Positions 26,097-34,900 of a DNA stretch of 64,000 nucleotides are shown here, piece by piece (position 1 is the first letter of the stretch; each line of letters begins with the position of its first letter). The position numbers were made by a program, and so were the translations under genes. The stretch is taken from NCBI RefSeq assembly GCF_016648105.1, contig NZ_JACVVE010000029.1:20110-84109 (forward strand), given 5' to 3'. The notes beneath the pieces were generated by a model. That model saw only the letters and a program-made list of their open reading frames with translations, was not told the origin of the DNA and made no database searches. This DNA is from Pseudomonas sp. S31. GTDB lineage: Bacteria > Pseudomonadota > Gammaproteobacteria > Pseudomonadales > Pseudomonadaceae.

Positions 26097-26981
26097 TTAC
26101 TTCTTGACTTCCCAGCCAGTCAGCTCGGCCAGGGCCTTGCCGATGTCAGCCAGGGAACGCACGGTCTTCACACCAGCGTCCTGCAGGGCGGCGAACTTCT
26201 CGTCCGCAGTGCCTTTGCCGCCGGAGATGATGGCGCCAGCGTGGCCCATGCGCTTGCCCGCTGGTGCGGTAACACCGGCGATGTAGGAAACGACAGGCTT
26301 GGTGACGTTGGCCTTGATGTAGGCCGCGGCTTCTTCTTCGGCCGAACCGCCGATCTCACCGATCATGACGATCGCTTCGGTCTTCGGGTCTTCCTGGAAC
26401 AGCTTCAGGATGTCGATGAAGTTCGAGCCTGGGATCGGGTCGCCACCGATACCCACGCAGGTCGACTGGCCGAAGCCGGCGTCGGTGGTCTGCTTGACCG
26501 CTTCGTAGGTCAGAGTGCCGGAACGCGAAACGATACCGACCTTGCCTGGCAGGTGGATGTGGCCTGGCATGATACCGATCTTGCACTCGCCCGGAGTGAT
26601 AACGCCTGGGCAGTTCGGGCCGATCAGGGTCACGCCCAGCTCGTCGCACTTGACCTTGGCATCGAGCATGTCCAGGGTAGGAATGCCTTCGGTGATGCAG
26701 ACGATCAGCTTGATGCCGCCGAAGGCTGCTTCCAGGATCGAGTCCTTGCAGAAAGGAGCCGGTACGTAGATGACCGAAGCGTCAGCACCGGTGGCTTCTA
26801 CCGCTTCTTTCACGGTGTTGAACACCGGCAGGCCCAGGTGAGTGGTACCGCCTTTGCCCGGCGTCACGCCGCCAACCATCTTGGTGCCGTAGGCGATGGC
26901 TTGTTCGGAGTGGAAAGTACCCTGCGAGCCGGTGAAGCCCTGGCAGATGACTTTGGTGTCTTTATTGATCAGGACGCTCAT
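26097..26981 (-). CDS. sucD: Succinyl-CoA ligase, alpha subunit
   Basis: Cytoplasmic TCA enzyme: succinyl-CoA + ADP (or GDP) + Pi to succinate + NTP, with SucC. 294 aa. The N-terminal Rossmann CoA-binding domain begins MSVLINKDTKVICQGFTGSQG; the phosphorylated His is in MGHAGAIISGG. Its ATG shares one base with the sucC stop (TAATG), so the two are co-translated. Last gene of the block. Confidence 0.98.
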   Translation of the reverse strand: MSVLINKDTKVICQGFTGSQGTFHSEQAIAYGTKMVGGVTPGKGGTTHLGLPVFNTVKEAVEATGADASVIYVPAPFCKDSILEAAFGGIKLIVCITEGIPTLDMLDAKVKCDELGVTLIGPNCPGVITPGECKIGIMPGHIHLPGKVGIVSRSGTLTYEAVKQTTDAGFGQSTCVGIGGDPIPGSNFIDILKLFQEDPKTEAIVMIGEIGGSAEEEAAAYIKANVTKPVVSYIAGVTAPAGKRMGHAGAIISGGKGTADEKFAALQDAGVKTVRSLADIGKALAELTGWEVKK

Positions 26982-28147
26982 TACTTGCCCTCCGCAGCTT
27001 TGACAACTTGTTGAGCAGCGTCGGTCAGGCTGGTGGCCGCAATGATGTTCAAACCGCTTTCTGCCAGTACTTTAGCGCCCAGTTCGGCGTTGTTGCCTTC
27101 GAGGCGAACGACGACCGGAACCTTGACGCCGACTTCCTTCACTGCACCGATGATGCCTTCGGCAATCATGTCGCAGCGAACGATGCCGCCGAAGATGTTG
27201 ACCAGGACGGCCGCGACATTGCTGTCGGACAGAATGATCTTGAACGCTTCGGTAACGCGCTCCTTGGTAGCGCCGCCACCAACGTCGAGGAAGTTGGCTG
27301 GCTTGCCGCCGTGCAGGTTGACGATGTCCATGGTACCCATGGCCAGGCCGGCACCGTTGACCATGCAGCCGATGTTGCCTTCGAGGGCAACGTAGTTCAG
27401 TTCGAACTTGGCAGCGTGGGCTTCACGGGCGTCGTCCTGCGACGGGTCGTGGAAGGTCTTCAGCTTGGGCTGACGGTACATGGCGTTGGCGTCGATGTTG
27501 ATCTTGGCATCGAGGCAGTGCAGATCGCCATCAGCCTTGATCACCAGCGGGTTCACTTCCAGCAGGGCCAGATCGTGATCCTTGAACAGCTTGGCCAGAC
27601 CTACGAAGATCTTGGCGAACTGTTGAACTTGCTTGCCTTCCAGGCCCAGCTGGAAAGCCAGCTCGCGACCCTGGAACGGCTGCGCGCCGACCAGTGGGTC
27701 GATGGTAGCCTTGAGGATTTTCTCAGGAGTGTCGTGAGCGACTTTCTCGATGTCCACGCCACCTTCGGTGGAGGCCATGAACACGATACGGCGGCTCGAA
27801 CGATCCACTACAGCGCCCAGGTACAGCTCTTTGGCGATGTCAGTGCAGGATTCGACCAGAATCTTGGAGACGGGTTGACCGTTGGCATCGGTCTGGTAGG
27901 TAACCAGATTCTTGCCCAACCACTGTGCAGCGAACGCCTTGGCGTCTTCCTTGCTGCGAACCAGCTTTACGCCGCCCGCTTTACCGCGACCACCGGCGTG
28001 GACCTGGGCTTTGACGACCCACTCCGAACCACCGATCTTGTCGCAGGCTTCTGCTGCTGCTTCAGGGGTATCGACTGCGAAACCCTTGGAAACTGGCAGG
28101 CCGTATTCAGCGAACAGCTGCTTACCCTGATACTCGTGAAGATTCAT
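26981..28147 (-). CDS. sucC: Succinyl-CoA ligase, beta subunit
   Basis: 388 aa ATP-grasp subunit that binds nucleotide and succinate. MNLHEYQGKQLFAEYGLPVS is the standard N-terminus, so 28147 is the start although the frame is open further upstream. KAQVHAGGRGKAGGV belongs to the nucleotide-binding region, and DVGGGATKERVTEAF and NIFGGIVRCD are family motifs. Paired with sucD and preceded by a 170-base gap after lpdG. Confidence 0.98.
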   Translation of the reverse strand: MNLHEYQGKQLFAEYGLPVSKGFAVDTPEAAAEACDKIGGSEWVVKAQVHAGGRGKAGGVKLVRSKEDAKAFAAQWLGKNLVTYQTDANGQPVSKILVESCTDIAKELYLGAVVDRSSRRIVFMASTEGGVDIEKVAHDTPEKILKATIDPLVGAQPFQGRELAFQLGLEGKQVQQFAKIFVGLAKLFKDHDLALLEVNPLVIKADGDLHCLDAKINIDANAMYRQPKLKTFHDPSQDDAREAHAAKFELNYVALEGNIGCMVNGAGLAMGTMDIVNLHGGKPANFLDVGGGATKERVTEAFKIILSDSNVAAVLVNIFGGIVRCDMIAEGIIGAVKEVGVKVPVVVRLEGNNAELGAKVLAESGLNIIAATSLTDAAQQVVKAAEGK

Positions 28148-28250
28148 GCTTTTTACCGTCTTCGTTAGGTACTGCGCTTCGGTGCTGCGCCATTGCTGGC
28201 GCCGCACCACCTGTGACCGTTGACCCTGGGTTATCCCTTGTGATCCGGTC

Positions 28251-28306
28251 CGGCGGACGTTCCGCGGTGAGTCATGCACGCAAGACTCACGACGGGCGAT
28301 CCGCCG
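28251..28306. other. Long two-part hairpin between lpdG and sucC
   Basis: CGGCGGA (28251-28257) pairs with TCCGCCG (28300-28306), and inside it GTGAGTC (28267-28273) pairs with GACTCAC (28284-28290). On the minus strand it comes after a U-rich/AT-rich stretch just past the lpdG stop, so it may partly terminate, pause or protect the transcript between lpdG and sucCD. Confidence 0.5.
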
Positions 28307-28318
28307 TGGTTTTTATAA

Positions 28319-29755
28319 TTAACGCTTCTTACGGTTGGCTACGTGAATGGCGCCGCCATTCACCGCCAGCGCTGCTTCATGCAGCGCTTCGGACAGGGTC
28401 GGATGGCTGAAGACCATCATGCCCAGATCCTCGGCACTGGTGCCGAATTCCATCGCGATCGCACCCTGCTGCACCAGTTCGGCAGCCGATGGGCCAATCA
28501 CGTGAACACCCAGGACGCGGTCGGTCTTGGCATCGGCGATGACCTTGACGAAACCACCGGTGTCGTTGGCGGCCATCGCACGGCCGCTGGCCGCGAACGG
28601 GAAGGTGCCAACGTTAACCTCAACGCCCTCGGCCTTCAAGGCCTGTTCGGTCTTGCCGACCCAGGCGATTTCCGGGTGGGTGTAGATAACCGATGGGATC
28701 AGGTCGTAGTTCATCTGGGCTTTGTGGCCCTTGATGCGCTCGACGACCATGATGCCCTCTTCCGACGCCTTGTGCGCCAGCATCATGCCGCGGACCACGT
28801 CACCGATGGCGTAGACGCCCGGAACGCTGGTGGCGCAGTGATCGTCGACGAAGATGTAGCCACGCTCGTCGATGTTCACGCCGCTGTCGGCGGCCAGCAG
28901 GTCGGTGGTGACCGGACGACGACCGACCGCGACGATCAGCTTGTCGAAGGTGATCTTCTGCTCGCCTTCGGCGTTGGTGTAGGTCACTTCGACTTCGTTG
29001 CCGTTGACTTTCGAGCCGGTGACGCGCGCGCCCAGCTTGATGTCCAGACCTTGCTTGGTCAGGGTCTTCTGGGCTTCTTTCGACACGGCGGTGTCGGCAG
29101 CCATCAGGAAGGTGTCGAGGGCTTCCAGGACGGTGACTTCAGCACCCAGGCGAGCCCATACCGAGCCCAGCTCCAGGCCGATCACGCCAGCACCGATGAC
29201 GCCCAGGCGCTTCGGTACGGTCTGGAATTCCAGGGCGCCGGTGGAGTCGACGATGACGTTCTGGTCGACCGGAGCCGGCGGAATGTCGATCGGACGCGAG
29301 CCGGAGGCGAGAATCACGTTCTCGGCTTCGATGACTTCGGTGGTGCCGTCAGGCTTGGTGACTTCGACTTTCTTGCCAGCCAGCAGCTTGCCGTGGCCCT
29401 GGATCGAGGTGACGCCGTTGGCCTTGAACAGGGTGGCAACGCCGCCGGTCAGGTTCTTGACGATGCCAGCCTTGCGGCCGACCATCGCGGCCACGTCCAT
29501 CTTCACTTCACCGGTGGAAATGCCGTGGACGTTGAAGCTCTCTTTGGCTTCCTTGTATTTCCAGGAGCTGTCCAGCAGCGCCTTGGAAGGAATGCAGCCT
29601 ACGTTCAGGCAGGTGCCGCCCAGGGCCAGCTTGCCCTCGGCATCGGTGTACTTCTCGATACAGGCAGTCTTCAGACCAAGTTGTGCGGCCTTGATGGCGG
29701 CAACATAGCCGCCAGGACCCGCACCAATCACCACTACGTCGAATTTCTGGGTCAT
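28319..29755 (-). CDS. lpdG: Dihydrolipoyl dehydrogenase (E3) LpdG
   Basis: FAD enzyme that reoxidises dihydrolipoyl groups of the 2-oxoglutarate (and pyruvate/glycine) complexes with NAD+. 478 aa. FAD loop VIGAGPGGYVAA; redox disulphide in GGTCLNVGCIPSK (Cys48-Cys53); NAD-binding GVIGAGVIGLELG; C-terminal His in the HPTLSEALHEA segment. The start at 29755 (MTQKFDVVVIG) has AAGGAA upstream. Third gene of the sucA-sucB-lpdG set. Confidence 0.97.
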   Translation of the reverse strand: MTQKFDVVVIGAGPGGYVAAIKAAQLGLKTACIEKYTDAEGKLALGGTCLNVGCIPSKALLDSSWKYKEAKESFNVHGISTGEVKMDVAAMVGRKAGIVKNLTGGVATLFKANGVTSIQGHGKLLAGKKVEVTKPDGTTEVIEAENVILASGSRPIDIPPAPVDQNVIVDSTGALEFQTVPKRLGVIGAGVIGLELGSVWARLGAEVTVLEALDTFLMAADTAVSKEAQKTLTKQGLDIKLGARVTGSKVNGNEVEVTYTNAEGEQKITFDKLIVAVGRRPVTTDLLAADSGVNIDERGYIFVDDHCATSVPGVYAIGDVVRGMMLAHKASEEGIMVVERIKGHKAQMNYDLIPSVIYTHPEIAWVGKTEQALKAEGVEVNVGTFPFAASGRAMAANDTGGFVKVIADAKTDRVLGVHVIGPSAAELVQQGAIAMEFGTSAEDLGMMVFSHPTLSEALHEAALAVNGGAIHVANRKKR

Positions 29756-29770
29756 AAAAGATTCCTTATC

Positions 29771-29840
29771 AGCTACAAGCTTCAAGCCACAAGCTGCAAG
29801 CCGAGCGCCTCTGGCGAAGCGCGTCGCTTGCAGCTTGCAA
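29771..29840. repeat. AGCTTGCAAG-type repeat cluster between sucB and lpdG
   Basis: The gap carries several near-copies of a short unit (AGCTACAAGCTTCAAG, AAGCTGCAAG, GCTTGCAGCTTGCAA). CAAGCTGCAAGC (29790-29801) and GCTTGCAGCTTG (29826-29837) form a 12-bp inverted repeat with a 24-base loop. Similar TTGCAGCTTG units occur in intergenic gaps in many Pseudomonas genomes. Confidence 0.75.
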
Positions 29841-29848
29841 CTGCGTGA

Positions 29849-31069
29849 TTAGATGTCCAGCAGCAGGCGAGACGGATCTTCCAGCAGGTTCTTGATGGTG
29901 ACGAGGAAGGTCACGGCTTCCTTGCCATCGATCAGGCGGTGGTCGTAGGACAGCGCCAGGTACATCATCGGGCGAATGACCACTTGGCCGTTGATCGCCA
30001 TCGGGCGCTGGATGATGTTGTGCATGCCCAGGATCGCCGCCTGCGGTGGGTTGACGATCGGGGTCGACATCATCGAGCCGAATGTACCACCGTTGGTGAT
30101 GGTGAAGGTACCACCGGTCATTTCTTCGATGGCCAGCTTGCCGTCACGCGCCTTCTTGCCGAAGGTGGCGATGCCGTTCTCGATTTCGGCCAGGCTCATC
30201 GACTCGGCGTTACGCAGCACCGGTACAACCAGGCCACGGTCGCTGGAGACGGCAACGCCGACGTCGGCGAAGCCGTGGTAGACGATGTCGTTGCCATCGA
30301 TCGAAGCGTTGACTGCCGGGAAGCGCTTCAGGGCTTCGGTGGCGGCCTTGACGAAGAACGACATGAAGCCCAGGCGTACGCCGTTGTGGGTCTTCTCGAA
30401 CAGGTCCTTGTACTTCGAACGCAGGGCCATGACTTCGGTCATGTCGACTTCGTTGAAGGTGGTCAGCATGGCCATGTTCGACTGGGCTTCGACCAGACGC
30501 TCGGCGATCTTGGCACGCAGGCGGGTCATCGGCACGCGCTTCTCGGTGCGGTCGCCAGCAGCGACGACTACCTGAGCAGCGGCGGCAGCAGCAGGCTTGG
30601 CAGCCGGAGCCGGAGCGGCTTTCTTGTTGGCGACGGCAGCCACCACGTCTTCCTTGGTCACGCGACCGCCTTTGCCGGTGCCGGCGACGCTGGCCAGGTC
30701 GATGCCATTCTCTTCAGCCAGCTTGCGCGCGGCTGGAGCGGCGACCGGGTCGTCCTCGCCAGCGTCGGCGGCGGCAGCGGCGGCCGGTGCTGCTGCGGCA
30801 GGAGCAGCGGCAGGCGCGGCGGCGGCAGCGCCACCTTCAACGATCGAACCCAGTACTTCGTCGGACAGGACGGTGTCGCCCTCGCCCTTGACGATCGCGC
30901 CCAGCACGCCGTCAGCAGTGGCCAGGACTTCCAGTACGACCTTGTCGGTCTCGATGTCGACGATCAGCTCGTCACGCTTGACGGCATCGCCCGGCTGCTT
31001 GTGCCAGGTGGCAACGGTGCCGTCGGCAACCGATTCCGGGAAGGTTGGGGCTTTGATCTCGATAGCCAT
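29849..31069 (-). CDS. sucB: 2-oxoglutarate dehydrogenase E2, dihydrolipoyl succinyltransferase
   Basis: Core of the OGDH complex; moves the succinyl group to CoA. 406 aa: one lipoyl domain with Lys43 in [11 protein letters not shown], an Ala/Pro-rich flexible linker (about residues 75-105), a peripheral-subunit-binding domain ([20 protein letters not shown]), a second linker, and a catalytic domain ending in [13 protein letters not shown] with the active His. Lies between sucA and lpdG on one strand. Confidence 0.98.
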
Positions 31070-31111
31070 TATCAGTGTTTCCTTAAATTCGGTTTCAGGT
31101 GCGCGAAGGCG

Positions 31112-33943
31112 TTAGACAGTAAAGGCGTCTTGCAGCAGTTTTTCCTGCTGTTCGGCGCTCTTCGATGCGTAACCACAAGCTGGCGCGGCGGAAGCGTCGC
31201 GACCGGCGTATTCCAGGACCAGCGCCTTGTCGTGGCGGCCCAGGATACGGCGCATGTGGTGCTGGCTGCTGTACCAGGCGCCCTGGTTCATCGGTTCTTC
31301 CTGGCACCACACCGCATGCTTGAGGTTGGTGTATTGCGCCAGGATTTCGACCAGGTCGTCCTCAGGGAACGGATACAGCTGCTCGATACGCAGGATCGCG
31401 ATGTCTTCGCGGCCTTCGGCACGGCGTTTTTCCAGCAGATCGTAGTAGACCTTGCCGCTGCACATGATCAGGCGCTCGACCTTGGCCGGATCGATCGCGT
31501 CGATTTCCGGGATCACGGTCTGGAACGAACCCTCGGCCAGGTCTTCCAGGGTCGAGATGGCCAGCTTGTGGCGCAGCAGCGACTTCGGCGTCAGCACGAC
31601 CAGCGGCTTGCGCAGCGGACGGATGACCTGACGACGCAGCAGGTGGTAGATCTGCGCCGGGGTAGTCGGCACGCAAACCTGGATGTTGTGCTCGGCACAC
31701 AGCTGCAGGTAACGCTCCAGACGCGCAGAGGAGTGCTCGGGACCCTGGCCTTCGTAGCCGTGTGGCAGCAGCATGGTCAGACCGCACAAGCGGCCCCACT
31801 TGTGCTCACCGCTGGTGATGAACTGGTCGATCACCACCTGTGCACCGTTGGCGAAGTCGCCGAACTGGGCTTCCCAGATCACCAGCGCGTTCGGCGTGGT
31901 GGTCGAGTAGCCATATTCGAAGGCCAGTACCGCTTCTTCCGACAGGAAGGAGTCGTACAGGTCGAACCTCGGCTGGCCCGGGAACAGGTTCTGCAGCGGT
32001 ACGTAGGTGCTGGCGTCCTTCTGGTTGTGCAACACCGCGTGACGGTGCGAGAAGGTGCCACGGCCGATGTCCTGGCCGGTCATGCGGATCGGATGACCTT
32101 CGAACTGCAGCGTGGCGTACGCCATGGTCTCGGCATAACCCCAGTTGATCGGCAAGCCACCGGCCTGCATCTTCTGGCGGTCTTCGTAGATCTTGGCGAC
32201 CTGGCGCTGGACGACGAAGCCTTCCGGCAGTTCGAGCAGCTTGGCCGACAGTTCCTGCAGGGTCTTGAGGTCGAAACGCGTGTCGTGGCGCGCGGTCCAG
32301 GCATGGCCCAGGTAAGGGCGCCAGTCCACGAACAGCTCGCGGTTCGGCTCTTTGACCAGGCTCTTGACCACGTGCAGGCCATTGTCCAGCGCGTTGCGGT
32401 ACTCGTCGATCTTGGCCTGGGCGCGCTCGGCGTCGATGCGGCCAGCCTGGATCAGGGCCTCGGCGTACAGCTCACGGGTGGTGCGCTGCTTGCTGATCTG
32501 CTGGTACATCAGCGGCTGGGTACCATTCGGCTCGTCGGCCTCGTTGTGGCCGCGACGACGGTAGCAGACCAGGTCGATGACCACGTCACGCTTGAACTGC
32601 ATGCGGTAATCGACGGCCAGCTGGGTCACGAACAGGACCGCCTCTGGATCGTCGCCGTTCACGTGCAGGATCGGCGCCTGGATCATCTTGGCAACGTCGG
32701 TGGCGTACTCGGTGGAACGCGAGTCCAGCGGGTTGCTGATGGTGAAACCGACCTGGTTGTTGATCACGATGTGCACGGTACCGCCGGTCTTGAAACCGCG
32801 GGTCTGCGACATCTGGAAGGTTTCCATGACCACGCCCTGGCCGGCGAACGCCGCGTCACCGTGGATCGAGATCGGCAGCACCTTGTCGCCGACGGTGTCG
32901 TTGCGACGGTCCTGGCGAGCACGTACCGAACCTTCCACCACTGGCGAAACGATTTCCAGGTGGGACGGGTTGAACGCCATGGCCAGGTGGACTTCGCCGC
33001 CCGGGGTCATCACGTTCGAGGAGAAGCCCTGGTGATACTTCACGTCACCGGAGCCCAGCTCGTTCATCTTCTTGCCTTCGAACTCGTCGAACAGCTCGCG
33101 CGGGTTCTTGCCGAAGGTGTTCACCAGGACGTTGAGACGGCCGCGGTGGGCCATGCCGATCACGACTTCCTTGGTGCCATACGAACCGGAGCGCTGGATC
33201 ATTTCGTCCAGCATCGGGATCAGGCTTTCGCCACCCTCGAGGCCGAAGCGCTTGGTGCCTGGGTACTTGGTGCCCAGGTACTTCTCGAGGCCTTCACCGG
33301 CGGTCACGCGCTCGAGCAGGTGAGTCTGCACGTCGGCGGAGAATTCCGGACGACCGCGCACGCTTTCCAGGCGCTGCTGGAACCAGCTGCGCTGCTCGGA
33401 ATCGGTGATGTGGGTGAACTCGGCGCCAATGGTGCGACAATATGTCTTCTGGAGCGCCTCGAAGATCTCGCGTAGGCTCGCTTCCTCTTTGCCGATGAAC
33501 AGGTCGCCGGCACGGAAAGTCGAATCAAGATCGGCATTGGTCAAGCCGTAGTGATTGATCGACAGGTCTACGGGCGCAGGGCGCTGCCACAACCCCAACG
33601 GGTCGAGCTTGGCAGCCTGATGGCCGCGCATACGATAGGCCTGGATCAGTCGCAGAACTTCAACCTGCTTCTTCTCGTGTTCACTGCTCACGCTCCCGGC
33701 AGATACCGGTTGAGCGCGGCGCTGGTTCTTCGCCAGCAGTACGAAATGGTCGCGGATTGTCGAGTGCGATACATCGGTAGCGGTGCTGCCGTCGGCGGGC
33801 AACTTCTGGAAGTAGGTGCGCCACTCTTCTGGCACAGCGTTAGGGTCGTGCAGGTAGAGCTCGTAGAGTTCTTCCACATATGCAGCGTTACCACCTGAAA
33901 GGTGGGCGCTATCCCACATGCGCTGCATCACGCTTTCTTGCAT
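31112..33943 (-). CDS. sucA: 2-oxoglutarate dehydrogenase E1
   Basis: Thiamine-diphosphate decarboxylase of the OGDH complex, 943 aa, the usual length. Family landmarks are GMAHRGRLNVLVN, HGDAAFAGQGVV (ThDP region), HNEADEPNGTQPLMY, and the C-terminal LLPHGYEGQGPEHSSARLER. The N-terminal start MQESVMQRMWDSAHLSG is typical. First gene after a 241-base gap following sdhB. Confidence 0.98.
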   Translation of the reverse strand: MQESVMQRMWDSAHLSGGNAAYVEELYELYLHDPNAVPEEWRTYFQKLPADGSTATDVSHSTIRDHFVLLAKNQRRAQPVSAGSVSSEHEKKQVEVLRLIQAYRMRGHQAAKLDPLGLWQRPAPVDLSINHYGLTNADLDSTFRAGDLFIGKEEASLREIFEALQKTYCRTIGAEFTHITDSEQRSWFQQRLESVRGRPEFSADVQTHLLERVTAGEGLEKYLGTKYPGTKRFGLEGGESLIPMLDEMIQRSGSYGTKEVVIGMAHRGRLNVLVNTFGKNPRELFDEFEGKKMNELGSGDVKYHQGFSSNVMTPGGEVHLAMAFNPSHLEIVSPVVEGSVRARQDRRNDTVGDKVLPISIHGDAAFAGQGVVMETFQMSQTRGFKTGGTVHIVINNQVGFTISNPLDSRSTEYATDVAKMIQAPILHVNGDDPEAVLFVTQLAVDYRMQFKRDVVIDLVCYRRRGHNEADEPNGTQPLMYQQISKQRTTRELYAEALIQAGRIDAERAQAKIDEYRNALDNGLHVVKSLVKEPNRELFVDWRPYLGHAWTARHDTRFDLKTLQELSAKLLELPEGFVVQRQVAKIYEDRQKMQAGGLPINWGYAETMAYATLQFEGHPIRMTGQDIGRGTFSHRHAVLHNQKDASTYVPLQNLFPGQPRFDLYDSFLSEEAVLAFEYGYSTTTPNALVIWEAQFGDFANGAQVVIDQFITSGEHKWGRLCGLTMLLPHGYEGQGPEHSSARLERYLQLCAEHNIQVCVPTTPAQIYHLLRRQVIRPLRKPLVVLTPKSLLRHKLAISTLEDLAEGSFQTVIPEIDAIDPAKVERLIMCSGKVYYDLLEKRRAEGREDIAILRIEQLYPFPEDDLVEILAQYTNLKHAVWCQEEPMNQGAWYSSQHHMRRILGRHDKALVLEYAGRDASAAPACGYASKSAEQQEKLLQDAFTV

Positions 33944-34044
33944 GCTTGGTCACCCTCGGTTAGGGGACTGATCGGCGAGAGCCACAGCAAACCTGGAAAA
34001 GTCCGAGCAAAGCGACTAACCACGCCACCTGGATCCTGCTGATT

Positions 34045-34064
34045 TTCCGGGTACCAGCCCGGAA
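34045..34064. other. Hairpin in the sdhB-sucA gap
   Basis: TTCCGGG (34045-34051) and CCCGGAA (34058-34064) form a 7-bp stem with a 6-base loop. A second stem GTGCGGG/CCCGCAC is at 34134-34154. The two lie in the non-coding 240 bases between sdhB and sucA and may mark RNA processing or attenuation between the two sub-operons. Confidence 0.45.
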
Positions 34065-34184
34065 GCCCCTGCTGGTCTCATCTTCATAGGTATGAGCGCG
34101 GGCTTTGTGGGCCCTTGCTCGGGTTTTACCTCAGTGCGGGCTCACCACCCGCACCTCGGCTTACTGCAGGTACAACACTTTGTA

Positions 34185-34889
34185 TCAGGTGCCGCTTTGC
34201 AGCAGCATGTTACGTACGTGACCGATTGCCTTGGTCGGGTTCAGACCCTTAGGGCAAACGTTTACGCAGTTCATGATCCCGCGGCAGCGGAATACGCTGA
34301 ACGGGTCATCCAGGGACGCCAGGCGCTCCTGGGTCTTGGTGTCACGGCTATCGGCCAGGAAGCGGTAGGCCTGCAGCAACGCGGCGGGGCCCAGGAACTT
34401 GTCCGGGTTCCACCAGAACGATGGGCAGGAGGTCGAGCAGCAAGCGCACAGGATGCACTCGTACAGACCGTCCAGCTTGTCGCGATCTTCCGGCGACTGC
34501 AGACGCTCGATGGCCGGAGCCGGGGTGTCGTTCTGCAGGAATGGCTTCACCTTCTCGTACTGCTTGTAGAAGATGCTCATGTCGACCACCAGGTCACGGA
34601 TGACTGGCAGGCCCGGCAGCGGACGCAGGACCAGCTTGTTACCCTTCACCACGCCCGACAGCGGGGTGATGCAGGCCAGGCCGTTCTTGCCGTTCATGTT
34701 CATGCCGTCGGAACCGCAAACGCCTTCACGGCAGGAGCGACGGTACGAGAACCCTTCGTCCTTTTCCTTGATCAGTGCCAATACGTCCAGCACCATCAGG
34801 TCCTTGCCACCGGTATCGACGTCGAACGACTCCATCTTGGGCGCCGAGTCGGTGTCCGGGTTGTAACGATAAACTTCGACTTTCAACAT
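34185..34889 (-). CDS. sdhB: Succinate dehydrogenase iron-sulfur subunit
   Basis: Carries electrons from SdhA's FAD to quinone through three Fe-S clusters. 234 aa. The [2Fe-2S] Cys are in SCREGVCGSDG and GLACIT; the [4Fe-4S] and [3Fe-4S] Cys are in CILCACCSTSCPS and CRGIMNCVNVCPKG. ATG at 34889 (MLKVEVYRYNP) has AAGGGTGG upstream; a GTG three codons earlier is less likely. Last of sdhCDAB. Confidence 0.97.
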   Translation of the reverse strand: MLKVEVYRYNPDTDSAPKMESFDVDTGGKDLMVLDVLALIKEKDEGFSYRRSCREGVCGSDGMNMNGKNGLACITPLSGVVKGNKLVLRPLPGLPVIRDLVVDMSIFYKQYEKVKPFLQNDTPAPAIERLQSPEDRDKLDGLYECILCACCSTSCPSFWWNPDKFLGPAALLQAYRFLADSRDTKTQERLASLDDPFSVFRCRGIMNCVNVCPKGLNPTKAIGHVRNMLLQSGT

Positions 34890-34900
34890 AGCAGCCACCC

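Noticed and set aside
29939..33475. Frame of about 1180 codons opposite sucB and sucA.
   Set aside because: Antisense shadow of two core enzymes; no motif, no ribosome site.
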